Origin: Atopsyche davidsoni
Taxonomy: Eukaryota > Arthropoda > Insecta > Trichoptera > Hydrobiosidae
Reading direction: 5' to 3'
DNA length: 64,000 bases
Assembly (NCBI GenBank): GCA_022113835.1
Contig: JAILWY010000029.1
Location: forward strand, 4,432,001 to 4,496,000
The notes beneath the pieces were generated by a model that saw only the letters and a list, made by a program, of their open reading frames with translations, was not told the origin of the DNA and searched no databases. Every line of letters begins with the position of its first letter. Positions within the stretch are counted from its first letter, which is position 1. Both the position numbers and the translations under genes were made by a program. Shown piece after piece: positions 36,501 through 48,500 of the stretch.

Positions 36501-39500
36501 ACCTACGGCTTCACATAATCAAGCGCTGCGCCACAAGAACTATTCTATTGTGAAGAAAATTTACTCGTGTATATTTTATGTGAGGGGTGATTCTAGGCAT
36601 GACTCTAGGCGGACTCGAACCCGCGACTGTCCCACTGTGCCACGCTGTATAATATTCCATCGCAAAATCAATTTGCTCATGCAGATAAGGTCGGCTCCGA
36701 GACAATGGCGAGGGGATCTATTTCCGTCGTCACGGAAGGAAGCCCCGGAGGAGCCTCAGGAAAGTTTGGTCGTTGGGCCGGTTACCATGCTGATGGGATT
36801 GCACACCCCCGCACCCACTCTCCCCTAGTCGCGAATCCGCATTGAAGACACAAAAAAAAAAAATAATTAAACAAGACAAGTTCAAATACTACAAAAAAAA
36901 AAAAAAATTGAATCGGTGCATTTACGCGAGTGATAAAAAGTCGCCCCCCCCCGCACTCATTCGCCCCCTTTTTTTGTGTACGTAATTACTAGGCACAAAC
37001 TAGGGGTGGAAAGCGAATTAACATAAATAAGTACAGACGGACATCGCGACGTGGGTTTGGAATTCATAAATTATTTATGACGTCGGTTAGACTCATTCGT
37101 GACTCATTCCGCGTTGCTGGCGACCCAATCGAATGTTTATAATTTATGCCGAGATTAAAACTAACCGCGACAACATAAAACGGATTAATATAATAACAAA
37201 AATAAATTGTTAATAATTTTTTTGATATGGCTGTGTTTGTATTAACTCATCGCCGTTCAAAAAATATATATAAATAAATGTATTCATTTTTGTTAGGCTG
37301 TTGCTATGGAGATTATTTTTTCATGTTAAATTCCAATGTGTCCCTTATCGGCATTGCTTTTTGTTATATTTATTTTGCTATACGTAGTCCTTCCAGTTGG
37401 CGTGTATTACTGGGCCTACAAGGCGATACAGACACCGGATCGACCCGCGCAGCCACTCCCCATTGTACCCCAACAATTCCGTCCATAGAGGCACAGCCTC
37501 GTGCTGATGTAGTCCTACGTTTCTTCTTGGGGTGAAGGTGGAACACGGAGATGGAAGATGACCAGGACGCCAGGCTGTCGGCCTTGGAGACCACTGCCAT
37601 TATTATGACCTTGATAAAATTATAATATCATATAATAACATTGTCTCCTTGTTTTGTACTGAAATATACATATTTGCATCTCATCATTTGAATTATCTAT
37701 TATACAGCCTGTTCTCGATTATTGCTTCGTTCGCAATGCGAATGACCTTGAGGGTTTTTATTGAAACAAATAAAAATGTTTCAGGGTAGAGCGGCGCTGT
37801 TTTCCCATTGAGGGCAATTAGTTTTTTTTTTTATAGCGGTTGTAATTAAGAAGAAAAAAAATAAATAGAAATCACGCTGAATGAGCGGAAAAATTCACGG
37901 CGCACCGTGAGTGTAAAAAATGTATATTTCCATAAATAAGATCTTTACGAGACCCGCCGGGTGGGGAGAGTGGGGTCACCCTAATAAAAGTACAAAAGGG
38001 GTTTGTTTTTTTTTTTTTTCCGCCCCGCGTGTGCAGGGGACGCCTTGTGGAGTTTTTCTCGGCCGATATTTCGTGCGGCCGCGGGGGAGAGCGGGGTCGA
38101 TGCGAAATTGCCTCGCTGTGTATGTGTTATAAAAAAAAAAAAAAAAACAAGGTATAATACTGACGCTACAGAGTGTTCTAGCCATGCTTGAAAACTCATG
38201 GTAGAGCCTACGGGGAATTCATGTAAGATTTGTGTGTTTCCAAGCCACACTTTTCTATAATAAAAATACGCTTTAAGTGGGTAAAATATTTAAGTGGGCA
38301 ACTGTATTAATTATGGTTATCTTTTTGTTCCAGACTGACGCCAGCACTGCGTTCCTGCGCGCTGCCCGGGCTGGCCACCTCGACAGGATCCTCTCCCTCC
38401 TCAGCCAGGATGTGGACATCAACGTCAGCAATGCTGTGAGTACTCCCCCACCCTCCTCTTTCCTCCTCTTGGAGCATCTCACAATGAGAGATCAGATCCA
38501 ACCAACGTCGTATCGTTTTTCGTAAAGAAGTGCTCTATCATCTTCTCTATCTTGGGACAGTTTTATCAATTCAGCTGTACTCCTGACTTCCAGCAAATTT
38601 CGCATCCATGTTAACTTTAGTGCATATGCCTGTCTTATGTGATGCTTTAATAACAGGAGCAGAAAGTTACTTCCAAGATATGTTGAAAACGTCCTGGTGG
38701 TGACATTTTTTTTTCTTCTGCGTCTCTTAGGCTTTTTTGCAGAAGTCTTGACGCCACGCTTTCAGGCCATAAACAATTTTTACAGCCCCTGAAAAGCGCC
38801 GGAATATATTCCGCAATATATACACGCGCTTCACGCGTCAAGGTCACGCGTTACATAAAGCCTTATACACACTATGCGACAAAACTAACAACCGAATGCC
38901 TACTTTCCGATAGCTTTCTCTTTTGCGTTGTTTACTCAGAAAAAACCATTAAAAAATACCCAAAAGAAAAGGGACGCTATTGGCTGATTGCGAGTCGGTT
39001 GCAGGTTGTGTCGCTGCGTGTTTGAGGCACGTGTGCACGCGTCCTTTACACACGTGCACCATTTCACATCGATCCGGGCTGTACCAAATACCATGTATAT
39101 ATTCTGCCTCAATACCTGAATAAAATGTTTCCTCTGATTCTCATGACGATTCATATAAAGTATAAGTTTTAATTTGTGTTATATGCAAATTAAATGAAGA
39201 AAGCCTTTCAGGGCGATGAGCCCACTAAGCCCCGCCACAATGGATATCAATATTGCAGTGTAAGGAAAACGTCTCCAGATCGCAAAATGCTCTTGTAATT
39301 CGGTTGATATTTTTCGACGGGTGCGCTGATCAGCATCGCTGCGACGCTTTCCATCATTTATATATATACAGGGTGGCTTTCGTGCGTAACTTCACTTCGA
39401 TCCCGCCCTGTGATTACGCGTGAGTGTGTGAGGCTGAACTACGAATAAATTACGCTAAACTGGGGGCCAAAACACACTCGGCCCGGGTATAAATACACCT

Positions 39501-42500
39501 TCTTGTGCCCTCATCTGTATTCACGTAAAAAGCCCGGCCGCTAATTATACCGGGTGGTTCATGCGATTTGGAAATGTACAGCCGGGTGTTTTGGAGGGGG
39601 TCACTTTTCGGGATAATTATTTAATTTTGCTATGCACGAGCTGTGGTGGTACTGTCACATATTTAAAAAAGCTTGGTTTTTAAAAAAAAAATAGTTTCAA
39701 ATATACTGGGTGATTTAGGCTAGTGAAAAAAAAATCAATAGTTATGTATATTATACATGCTGCAGTATTACTGTTATGTTTTGATAAAGGATTTGCCTTG
39801 AAGAGTATGAAATATACTGGGTGAATTATTGTGAGTTAAAAAATGTATGAATGTGGGCGGGGACGCTTGGGAAGGTTGGGAAGCTCTGCCCCGGCGTTGG
39901 CCAGACGTCTGGCTCCCCCAAAGCGCGATCTCGTCGTTCCGCCGAATCTCCGGCAGTCGTGGTCGCGTGTGGGTCCCCCGGGGGCGGCGTGTGTCGCGTG
40001 TTTCGCGTGTTTCCCCCCCTAGTCTTGCATAACCTCGCTCACTCGACGGAGCGCTCAGAAACGCCCCGGGAGGGAGTCTGAATTATTAAACAACCAATCA
40101 ATCGAAATTGAATCTCCCCGCATCGATATTTGAATGTGTGGTACGAAACACTACTCGTTGGATCTGTGCGGCCGATGGTGGCGCTAGCCGGCGCGAGAAG
40201 CGAGTATGGCGCGGTCCGCTGATGTAAATTCGTAAAAAAATTACAACATAGAGAATTTATACGAAAATAACGTTATAATGATGTGGTGATTAGAAACATG
40301 ACGCGGCTTGATACATGGTGGACATGAAACTGACTTTTTACTTGAGTGAAATGTTTCGTACTCCGTATTCAGTAAATCTTACTCAGAACGACAGAAATAT
40401 ATATTAATAACCTTGAATATTAATTGGTTAGGTGTTTTATATATTTTTCGTGAATATGATTGAATGTCAAAAGAAACAGGCCATTTTCAAAGCAATTTTG
40501 TATAATGTCTAACAACATAATATTGTCAATTTTCCATCCATAATTGAATGGAAAAAAACGGAATTCAAAACCTTCCTTATAATAAAATTGTTGTAATTTT
40601 ATATAATGTGCCTCTAATCCGGGACCTTGTAGCTTACAAATCATAGGATAATTCGATTAAGAATCGGACGCCTTTGTGTACGAACGGCGCTTCAACGGCT
40701 ATTTTATAAATACCTTTGGCGTAAAACTTTTATATTTTTACTTATCGAGCAGTAAATATTTATTTAATATTTTTTTTATAATTTATGACAAACCCTGAAA
40801 AAATAAGCCTAATAAATATTTAATCCAAAGCTTGCTTATCTTGCTTCATCATTACTGCCTCTGCAGAGCAGTGTCGTTACAGGAAGTTCAAGGTCATTTG
40901 TCGCATTGTATCCTCATTTCACGTTGGTCTGGTTTGTTTCAGAACGGCCTCAACGCCATGCACCTGGCCAGCAAGGACGGCCACGAGGAGGTGGTGGCCA
41001 GCCTGCTGCAGCGGGGAGCTCACATCGACGCTGCCACCAAGAAGGGGAACACGGCCCTCCACATCGCCGCCCTCGCCGGTCAGGAAGCCGTCGTCAAGCT
41101 TCTCGTCCAGAGCGGGGCTCATGTGAGTGCATCCATCACTAAAGACCAAATAAGAAGATCATAACATGACCGGTGTGCATAATCCTTCTTTGTCTCACAG
41201 GTGAACATCCAGTCTCAGAATGGCTTCACCCCGCTGTACATGGCAGCGCAGGAGAACCATGACGAGGTAGTCAAGTTCCTACTCGCCAACGGAGCCAACC
41301 AGAGCCTCTCCACGGAGGTGCGCGCCTTACAATGCCGTAAAGAATGCCATCATGGGTTTTGGTATGTAGTAACGGGGGTTGTGCTTGTAGGATGGTTTCA
41401 CCCCGCTGGCGGTGGCGATGCAGCAGGGTCACGAGAAGGTGGTGGCCGTGCTGCTGGAGGCCGACACGGGCCGCATCCGCCTGCCAGCCCTGCACATCGC
41501 AGCCAAGAAGGACGACTGCAAGGCTGCTGCACTTCTACTAGACGTGAGTACACTGCTGCTCACACTCTTTCACGGCTCTCAAATCTCTGTGTGCTGGTGC
41601 ATGGATCATAACTCTCAGCGTTGCAGTGTCTCTTCCGAGTATCGCCATATTTAAGGGTTGTTTCGATTGCAGAACGACCACAATCCGGACGTGACGTCGA
41701 AGTCGGGGTTCACGCCTCTGCACATAGCGGCGCACTACGGCAACGAGGCCGTGGCCAAGTTGCTGCTGACGAAGGACGCCAACGTGAACCTGGCCGCAAA
41801 GCACAACATCTGCCCCCTGCACGTGGCCGCCAAGTGGGGTGGGTCTGAATTCATGTCCGTGGTCTCCAACACGCGTTCCGTTCCGTTACTTGTTAATTGA
41901 AGCTTGTTTTTTTTTTGTTATAGGCAAAGCCAATATGGTGGCCCTCCTGGCCGAGAACAACGCCCTGGTGGACGCAAAGACACGCGACGGCCTCACTCCG
42001 CTGCACTGCGCCGCTCGCTCCGGCCACGAGCACGTGGTGGACATGCTGCTGGAACGGGGGGCCCCCATCAGTGGCAAAAGCAAGGTGCATACATATGAAC
42101 TCTTTATACCAGGGGTGGCACAAGAGCGCCGACATAAATCAATTTTCCAACTGTTGATTATTTTGCAGAACGGCTTGGCACCGCTCCACATGGCCGCCCA
42201 GGGTGATCACTCTGATGCAGCACGCATCCTGCTGTACCACCGCGCCCCCGTGGACGACCTCACGGTGGACTACCTGACGGCCTTGCACGTCGCCGCTCAT
42301 TGCGGACACGTCAAGGTCGCCAAGCTGCTGCTCGACAGGTCAGCCACATCTCGACTAATCCACACTAAAATTAAACACCTGTTCAATCACTTGATTAAAA
42401 ACCTCGACGATGCCTTGGGTGTAAGGATAGTTCAAATAAAATAAACACTCACGCCCAAGTACTAAAAGACTGATTTATTTGAACAGTGATTATCCAGCTG

Positions 42501-45500
42501 CTATATATGTGTAGTTCGATCTAGTAAAAAGTAATGTATGACGTACCTACATAGCAAATATAGAAAGCCTATTTGTTTGATTGGTTTGTATTTGTATACT
42601 ATAAGAGGGAGATGAAGATCCCAGGTGTCACAAAATCATGGATAGGTGCATGGAGATGATCAGACCCAAGGGGATGTTAAAATGTACACTTTTGGTTTAT
42701 CTATATTAATGAATGTTCGTTTAATGAAGTTTCCCTTGGTTGCAGAAATGCTGACGCCAACGCAAGAGCCTTGAACGGCTTCACGCCCCTCCACATCGCC
42801 TGCAAGAAGAACAGGATCAAGGTCGTGGAGCTACTTCTCAAATATGGCGCAAGTGAGTCTGAAGCAACGTTCATTCAAAAGCATGCTTATTGTAACTATT
42901 ATCAGGATGTTTTGTGAATATCCTCAAGAGCCTGAAATAATGATGATTGTTGACTACAGTTGTGATTATCGTGTCCAGGTATCAAGGCAACCACAGAGTC
43001 TGGCCTGACCCCGCTGCACGTGGCCGCCTTCATGGGCTGCATGAATATCGTCATCTACCTGCTGCAGCACGAGGCCAGCCCCGATGCAGCCACCGTGCGA
43101 GGGGAGACCCCTCTCCACCTGGCGGCGAGAGCCAACCAGGTAATCTCACGACGATCCATCTCCAATCTTACATTGCATCTCTCCAGAGTCAATTTTCACA
43201 AACGTAGGTGCTGATTTAGTGACCTTGGAGGCTAGTTTCAAGGTTCTCATTACACAGTATTAGTGCTATCTGCTCTTCCTCGATTATCCAAGATCCTTAA
43301 AAATACGCTTCTTCAGGCTTGGCAATAATAAAATGTCAATTTTTTTTGCAGACGGACATCATCAGGATCCTTCTCCGCAATGGCGCGTGTGTGGACGCTC
43401 GAGCGCGCGAGGAGCAGACGGCCTTGCACATTGCATCTAGGCTCGGAAACGTGGACATCGTCCTCCTGCTCCTCCAGCACGGCGCCCAGCTGGACGCCCT
43501 GACCGCAGACAACTACAACGCCCTCCACATAGCGGCTAAGCAGCACAACCACGAGGTGATCCACAGCTTCCAGATAAAAAATCAAAATCGATAAGCGGTG
43601 TCAACTAGTAACTCTCCATATTCATGCAAAACATTTATTCTTTTCCACAGGTGGCACAGGTGCTCTTAGAGCACGGCGCCCCGCCGGAGGGCGTCACGAA
43701 GAAGGGGTTCACGCCACTCCACCTGGCCGCCAAGTACGGCAACCTGCGGGTGGCCACCCTGCTGCTTCAGAACCACGCTGCGGACCTCAACGCCAAGGGC
43801 AAGAACGGCGTGACGCCCCTGCACGTGGCCGCCCAGTACAGGAACCACGCCGTAGCCCAGCTGCTGCTGGAGAAGGGGGCGGACCCCAAGGCAGTCGCCA
43901 AGAACGGACACACGCCTCTTCACATCGCTGCACGAAAGAACCAGATGGAGACAGCGGCCCTACTCATGGAGAAGGGAGCCGAGGTGGACGTGGAGTCCAA
44001 GGCTGGGTGCACTCCTCTACATTTAGCTGCTCACCAGGTTGAACCGCATGTACAGATATTTTACCGATACCCAAGTCTCATTAAATGTACCCATTTGCTG
44101 AATTTTTCCCAATGTAATTTTCAGGGTCACGCTGAGATGTGCTCGTACCTCATGGAGCAGGGAGCCGATCCCAGCCGCAGTGCTCGCAGTGGCCTCACCG
44201 GCCTCCACCTTGCTGCTCAAGAGGACCACGTCCCGGTGGCCAAACTTCTCGTCAACAACGGAGCCAAGGTAATCTTTTTTGTTTTTGATTTGTAATTCAA
44301 GAGTCAAGAAGTCACAGAAAACCTGCATCAGAGAGTTCCTTCCCTTTGCATACCCTTGATGGAGATTATATCAAGCTAGGCACATCAAAATACTTGCGGC
44401 CTCTGACTCTCACTGAGTAGGGTGTTAATATACTTGTCTTACTCGTGTCATATGCCATGTTGATAGTTTATTCAGTATTAAATAGTGGTATCCTTTTTTA
44501 TTTCATCAGGTCGACGTTTGCACCAAAGGAAGCTACACGCCGCTGCACGTGGCCAGCCACTTCGGGCAGACGAACATGGTCAAATTCCTGCTGGAGTCTG
44601 GAGCCAACGTCCAAGCCAACACGTGCCACAAGTGAGTTGTCCTCCCCCGGAGACTGGCTGATACTTCAGAAGTCCCTCTTCTAGATTCGTCTTCTTCACT
44701 CGTGATTCTTGTAGTCTGGATTGAAGACATCTTGATTATCAGAACTTATGTCACTGGTATTTAGAGTGATTATCATTAAACAAACGTTGATGACTACAGA
44801 GTTTAGACTATTTCCACATGTCTTGGCAATTGCGTGTTAACGTGCTGTTCCTTTTCAGCTACACGGCCCTGCATCACGCTGCCCAACAAGGACACATCAA
44901 CATCGTCAACATACTCCTCGAGCACAAGGCCGACAACAATGCCACCACCCTTGTAAGTCTAAATTCTAATATTCAACACACGTCTCTAAAGGCAACACTG
45001 TTTAAAATAAAGTATTAAAGTGGTGTGCACTCTTGATTGAATGTTAATATTGTTCTTTGCTTCTACTTAGCTGGGACAAACTCCCATGGACATTGCAAAC
45101 CGCCTGGGGTACGTCACGGTGGTGGAGACACTGAAGGGAGCCGCTCCGCCAGCCAAGAAGAAGAAAGACAAGGACAAGGAGGAGGACGGAGACAAGGACG
45201 CGGACAAGCCCGACGGGGTCGGCATCAGCGAGCAGGCCAAGTACAAGGCCGTGTGCCCCGAGAGCATGTACGAGACCTTCATGTCCGACTCCGAGGAGGA
45301 AGGAGGAGAGGACACACACCTGACAGACCAGCCGTACCGATACCTGACAGTGGACGACATGAAGTCCTTGGGAGACGACTCCCTCCCGATTGACGTCACG
45401 CGCGACGAGCGCGCCGAGTCCACCATCGGCATGAAGAACATCATGGACGTGTCTCAAGGTAGCACCTAGCTTTCTCGATAAGCCCAAGCACCAAATTTAC

Positions 45501-48500
45501 TTACAGTTGAACTTCGAGGCCTGTTTTTGTGATTGATTGCCAGAGAACCTGTCGTGGAAGCTTCAGCTCAATGTCAGGTTCACCATAAGCATCACGAAAG
45601 ATCAGAATATTTACTGGATTAAATTTAATAATTGGTTAGGATGAATTTGCAATCAGGACTCATTTTAGAGGCATTGAATAAATAAAGATATTTTAATGGA
45701 TCACTTATTTCCCTCTCCAGGATCTACTACGAGTGGACCTCCATATGTGATAGACGAGCTGACCACGGCCAAGACTGTCAACCACCTCTACAACGCTGAG
45801 GTGATGAAGGAAGGATACTGCTACAACGTGGACACCACGCAGCCCAAGTGAGTCCTGTTTTTCACCCCTTCTAAATTGATACTAAATAAAAACAACACAG
45901 GGGCTTGTCATTTAACAATATCTCCATGCAGTTCCTAGAAACTTTTGGTTTCTGTTTTGGTCCATTCACTCTCAGGTACCCAAGGAAATGGATCTCGGAG
46001 TAGTGCGCTAAAATTATATTTCGAATCCTTCAAGATGGGTCCAGTGCCAAGACCCAAGCGATTCAACAATTACTCGTTACATGAAACAGCTCCTAAGAAC
46101 CAAATATTTTAAATACAACTTTCTTCCCTAAAGCATGAAGAATATAATTTTATTTTTTAGTGACTGTGTTTTTTAGTGATCATGACTGTGATTTTTCTCT
46201 TTCCAGATATTTAAAGCGCAACTGGCCGGCAGTTATTTCATGTCTAATCGTTGTTTTCTTCTCTGTACTTGCTTACCTTTGATCGTTCGGACGCACGTCA
46301 GGAGAAAGCTGCAATGGAAGAAGTAAGTCCACTCTACGTTACTAAGTTACTCCATCACTTAATCGACGCTCTTTTAGAACGGTTCTAGTACCGGAGCAAT
46401 ATTTGCGCCAGTACATACGAGCCTATCTTAGAAACAAAGGTAGACTTGTCCTGGTCGTGTCGTTTCCTCTTTTGATGTTATTAATGTGGCATTGGGCATC
46501 TCAGCTTCCTGGTGTCGTTCCTGGTGGACGCCAGGGGCGGCGCGCTGCGAGGATGCCGGGGAGGCGGCGTGAGAGTCATCGTCCCCCCTCTGTCTGCCCA
46601 GCAGCCCACCAGGATCACCTGCAGGTATGTCTTCGTCCAAATCCCGTAAATTCATTTGATGATATAATATAAATAACACCACCGTGTCTGTTTGATGTCG
46701 TCCAGATACGTGCGCGCCCAGCGTGTGAGCCACATGCCTCCGCTCATGGAGGGAGAGGCCCTCGCCAGCCGCGTGCTGGAGCTGGGACCGGTCTCTGCCA
46801 AGTTCATCGGGTAAGAGCACGCATTTTCACTATCCCAAATGACCTTTGAACCTGGAGACAATCTATAAATACGATGCTTTTTAATTTCAGCCCCATCATT
46901 CTGGAGGTGCCCCACTTTGCCTCGCTGCGTGGCAAGGAGCGAGAGATAGTCATTCTCCGCTCCGACAACGGATCCACGTGGAGGGAGCACGCCTTGGAGG
47001 CTGCCGATTGCACCGTGCAGGACATCCTCAGCGACACTCTTGAAATCGAAGGTAGCCTTAGGCCTCCACTGCTTACTGATTGGCATGGTAGCAAGGAGTA
47101 TTATTTCGCTGACGCTGCTTTTACATGTCTGCAGACCCCCCAGAGGAAGCAGGCTCGACGCCGGCGCGCGTCACCAGAATCCTCACCCACGACTTCCCCC
47201 AGTACTTCGCTGTCATCTCGCGGATCAGGCAGGAGGTGCACGCCATAGGACCCGAAGGTGCGTTTGACTGCTACCTCTGCAATATGATATACGCCCTTCC
47301 GCGGCAGTTGAGGTCTTCGTGGCTGCAATCTGTGACGTTGGTTTGCAGGTGGAATGGTGTCCAGCTCCGTGGTGCCGCAGGTCCAGGCGGTGTTCCCGAG
47401 CGGCGCGCTGACGAAGAAGATCAAAGTGGGCCTCCAGGTAAACCTCTTCCGCCCGCGCTCCTGCGCCGCCCAGGCAGCCAGCCAGCTCAAGAAGATCACC
47501 GTGCACCATGTCACCAGGAAGAAGCGCTTCTCCCTCGTCTGGTAGACGAGCCGCCCTGCGCCGATGCCCCCGAGCTGGAAATATTCCCTTCTGAGTCACT
47601 CTTTGCCGCCCCGAGGTGCTTTGGGTTGCTTCTCGTTTCTTGCTTGACCGATGGAATTCTCGTTTCACTGTGACTCTAATTATCAAACGTACATTTTTGT
47701 GGTGATAAAGCATCGTTTCTAAGTAATAAATTCTCATTGGTGTTTCATTGCACTATGTGTTTTAAAATATGTAAAAATTATCCTAGTCTTCCTTCCAAGG
47801 CTATGACTGTCGAGCATTGTATATACATGGCAAGCCTTTAGTATACTACACGACTGCATTGATGATGACTTGCATGTGCAGTGGTTATAAACGAAGCTTT
47901 CCATCCTAGCAAATGAATCCCAAACACACGTAATTGGACTAATAAATTACCCCCAAACAGTAATGGAATATTTTCAGTGCGAGATACTAAATATACATAA
48001 TTTATTTGAAGGCATTGGTTCATGGTGACTCCCAGTGCTTGGTGACATTGTTTTTTTTTATTTTTTAATTTTATTATAATAATGCATACATTAACTTAAT
48101 ATTCCAACCAAAAATTATATACAATATATGTAGAATTATCAATAATCTCAGAGGCATTAATTGGTCTCTATATCTTATAAGTGCAGCACTTTATCTTTAT
48201 CTTCAAAGTTGCCTTAAATAATGAGGAGATTTCTCAGGCAGGATGCCATGGATAATTTAAGCAGCTATGGTGGTTTTTAACATGAAGAGGTAAAGATTCC
48301 CTGGTTGGTTAAATTTATTTTTGGAAAAAATCAAATGTATCACATCCTCGGAATAATAGCGACTGTGGTCAAAGTAGCATTATAGCAAATAGCAGTTAGG
48401 GGCATTCATTTCATCTCTCGGTGAATTCTGATAGAGTGTTCGGTTTTGTCTGCCCTTAAGACTTCAATTCACTTTTTCTTATAAATATATAATATGTTGA

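Larger units (their letters stand above)
33585..38333 (+). other. Ankyrin intron 1 (4.7 kb)
   Basis: Contains a nested pair of hAT-like elements (35874-36300), two minus-strand SINE heads (36490-36650) and long A, C and T homopolymers (a C run at 33781-33792; A runs at 36840-36910). There are also two GC-rich patches of unknown meaning at 37400-37600 and 37930-38110. The donor of exon 1 is the somewhat weak GTTGGT. No coding exon is apparent inside. Confidence 0.65.

Noticed and set aside
37370..37600. GC-rich patch with open frames on both strands in ankyrin intron 1
   Set aside because: No recognisable domain or convincing splice pair. It may be a transposon fragment, but I cannot support a call.
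43666..43923. Long minus-strand frames opposite ankyrin exons (also 45044-45487, 47225-47737)
   Set aside because: Shadows of GC-rich coding exons on the other strand.
46378..46672. A second hydrophobic tail ([17 protein letters not shown]) open from an acceptor at 46376-46377 in phase with the exon ending at 45847
   Set aside because: The hydrophobic part is exactly the AG-free pyrimidine-rich end of the intron before the ZU5 exon, and the frame then runs out of phase into ZU5. Most likely a by-product of intron composition.
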